The notes under the pieces were generated by a model, which searched no databases, was not told the DNA's origin, and worked only from the letters and a program-made list of their open reading frames with translations. A stretch of DNA of 15,495 bases from an uncultured Candidatus Melainabacteria bacterium (lineage in GTDB: Bacteria > Cyanobacteriota > Vampirovibrionia > Gastranaerophilales > Gastranaerophilaceae): assembly GCA_934754855.1 (NCBI GenBank), contig CAKVJR010000030.1:1-15495 (forward strand), read 5' to 3'. Positions 15,024 to 15,495 of the stretch are shown here, in pieces. Position 1 is the stretch's first letter, and each line of letters begins with the position of its first letter. A program made the position numbers and the translations under genes.

Positions 15024-15495
15024 TGAAATTTTGAAATGCTTAAAAGAAGACTTAAACCCTGAAAGATACGAGCATTCGATTGGTGTTGCAGAGATGGCAG
15101 AACAACTCGCAAAACGTTTCGGCTGCAACCCCGAAAAGGCTTATATAGCAGGGCTTTTGCACGATTGTGCAAAATGTATGGACTTTGAACTTTCAAAAAA
15201 AATCGCACGTGAACATACGCCCGACCTTGATGAAACAGAAAAAGACAACAAAAAAACCATTCACGCACCTGTCAGTGCTTGGCTTGCGAAAGACAAATAC
15301 GGAGTTGATGACCCTGAAATTCTTTCTGCGATAAGACTTCACACGATTGGTAAGTGTATGATGTCAGATTTTGAAAAAATCATTTTCATCGCAGATAAAA
15401 TCGAACATCGAACGAGAGAAGTCGAATTTCGAGAACAAATCGAGAAGTATCTCGATGAGGAAAACCCTTTAGACAAAGCGATGTTCAAGTCTTTC
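15013..15495 (+). CDS. yqeK: HD-domain Ap4A hydrolase, YqeK family (3' end outside window)
   Basis: Partial gene with 161 residues visible and no stop before the edge. The YqeK family are metal-dependent HD hydrolases that split diadenosine tetraphosphate symmetrically. Visible metal ligands are His21 (RYEHSIGVA), His50-Asp51 (GLLHDCAK), His84 (IHAPVSA), His110 (RLHTIG) and Asp128 (FIADKIE). I place the start at ATG 15013, which matches where the family usually begins and overlaps nadD by 11 bases. ATG 14992 is in frame and has an AGAGG site, but 15 bases away, and would add seven residues. The order nadD-yqeK is conserved in many bacteria, often followed by rsfS. Confidence 0.9.
   Translation, partial: MSIDEILKCLKEDLNPERYEHSIGVAEMAEQLAKRFGCNPEKAYIAGLLHDCAKCMDFELSKKIAREHTPDLDETEKDNKKTIHAPVSAWLAKDKYGVDDPEILSAIRLHTIGKCMMSDFEKIIFIADKIEHRTREVEFREQIEKYLDEENPLDKAMFKSF

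Overview
The window is an AT-rich bacterial chromosome segment with ordinary, tightly packed genes on both strands. A periplasmic OmpH/Skp-type chaperone points to a diderm cell. Anaerobe-associated genes (a GGGtGRT protein with a NifU-like scaffold, and a PPi-type phosphofructokinase) and a pheT without pheS beside it also fit an anaerobic gut lineage. My best guess is a non-photosynthetic cyanobacterial relative (Gastranaerophilales/Vampirovibrionia), but this is inference from gene content only. No rRNA, tRNA, CRISPR array, insertion sequence or phage gene was seen.

Layout. (1) Positions 1-1617, minus strand: a NifU-like Fe-S scaffold gene followed by the GGGtGRT gene. The GGGtGRT frame is broken by one TGA exactly at the Arg codon of its signature motif, and conserved-looking sequence continues in the same frame to the window edge. 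(2) 1740-3125, minus: an unrecognised 352-aa membrane-anchored protein and a 72-aa membrane peptide, ending in a hairpin terminator. (3) 3255-3686, plus: OmpH/Skp-like chaperone, divergent from block 2. It shares a bidirectional terminator with (4) 3755-5737, minus: a large modular protein with an EF-hand loop, a LysM-like segment and two Ser/Thr/Ala linkers built from one 9-residue unit. (5) 5903-10086: a glycosylation cassette with a GT2 enzyme, a second GT2 enzyme with a C-terminal TPR-like module that overlaps it tail to tail, and a divergent TPR protein with a GT9-like C-terminal domain. (6) 10170-11834, minus: PPi-dependent phosphofructokinase. (7) 11974 to the end, plus: a pheT-nadD-yqeK operon, with yqeK running off the window.

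Functionally, block 1 belongs to Fe-S metabolism, block 5 probably builds a surface or protein glycan, and blocks 6 and 7 are housekeeping (glycolysis, tRNA charging, NAD synthesis, Ap4A turnover). The items most worth a second look are the in-frame TGA in the GGGtGRT gene, the TPR module shared by two different glycosyltransferase types, and the matching 27-bp repeat tracts on both sides of the LysM-like segment.
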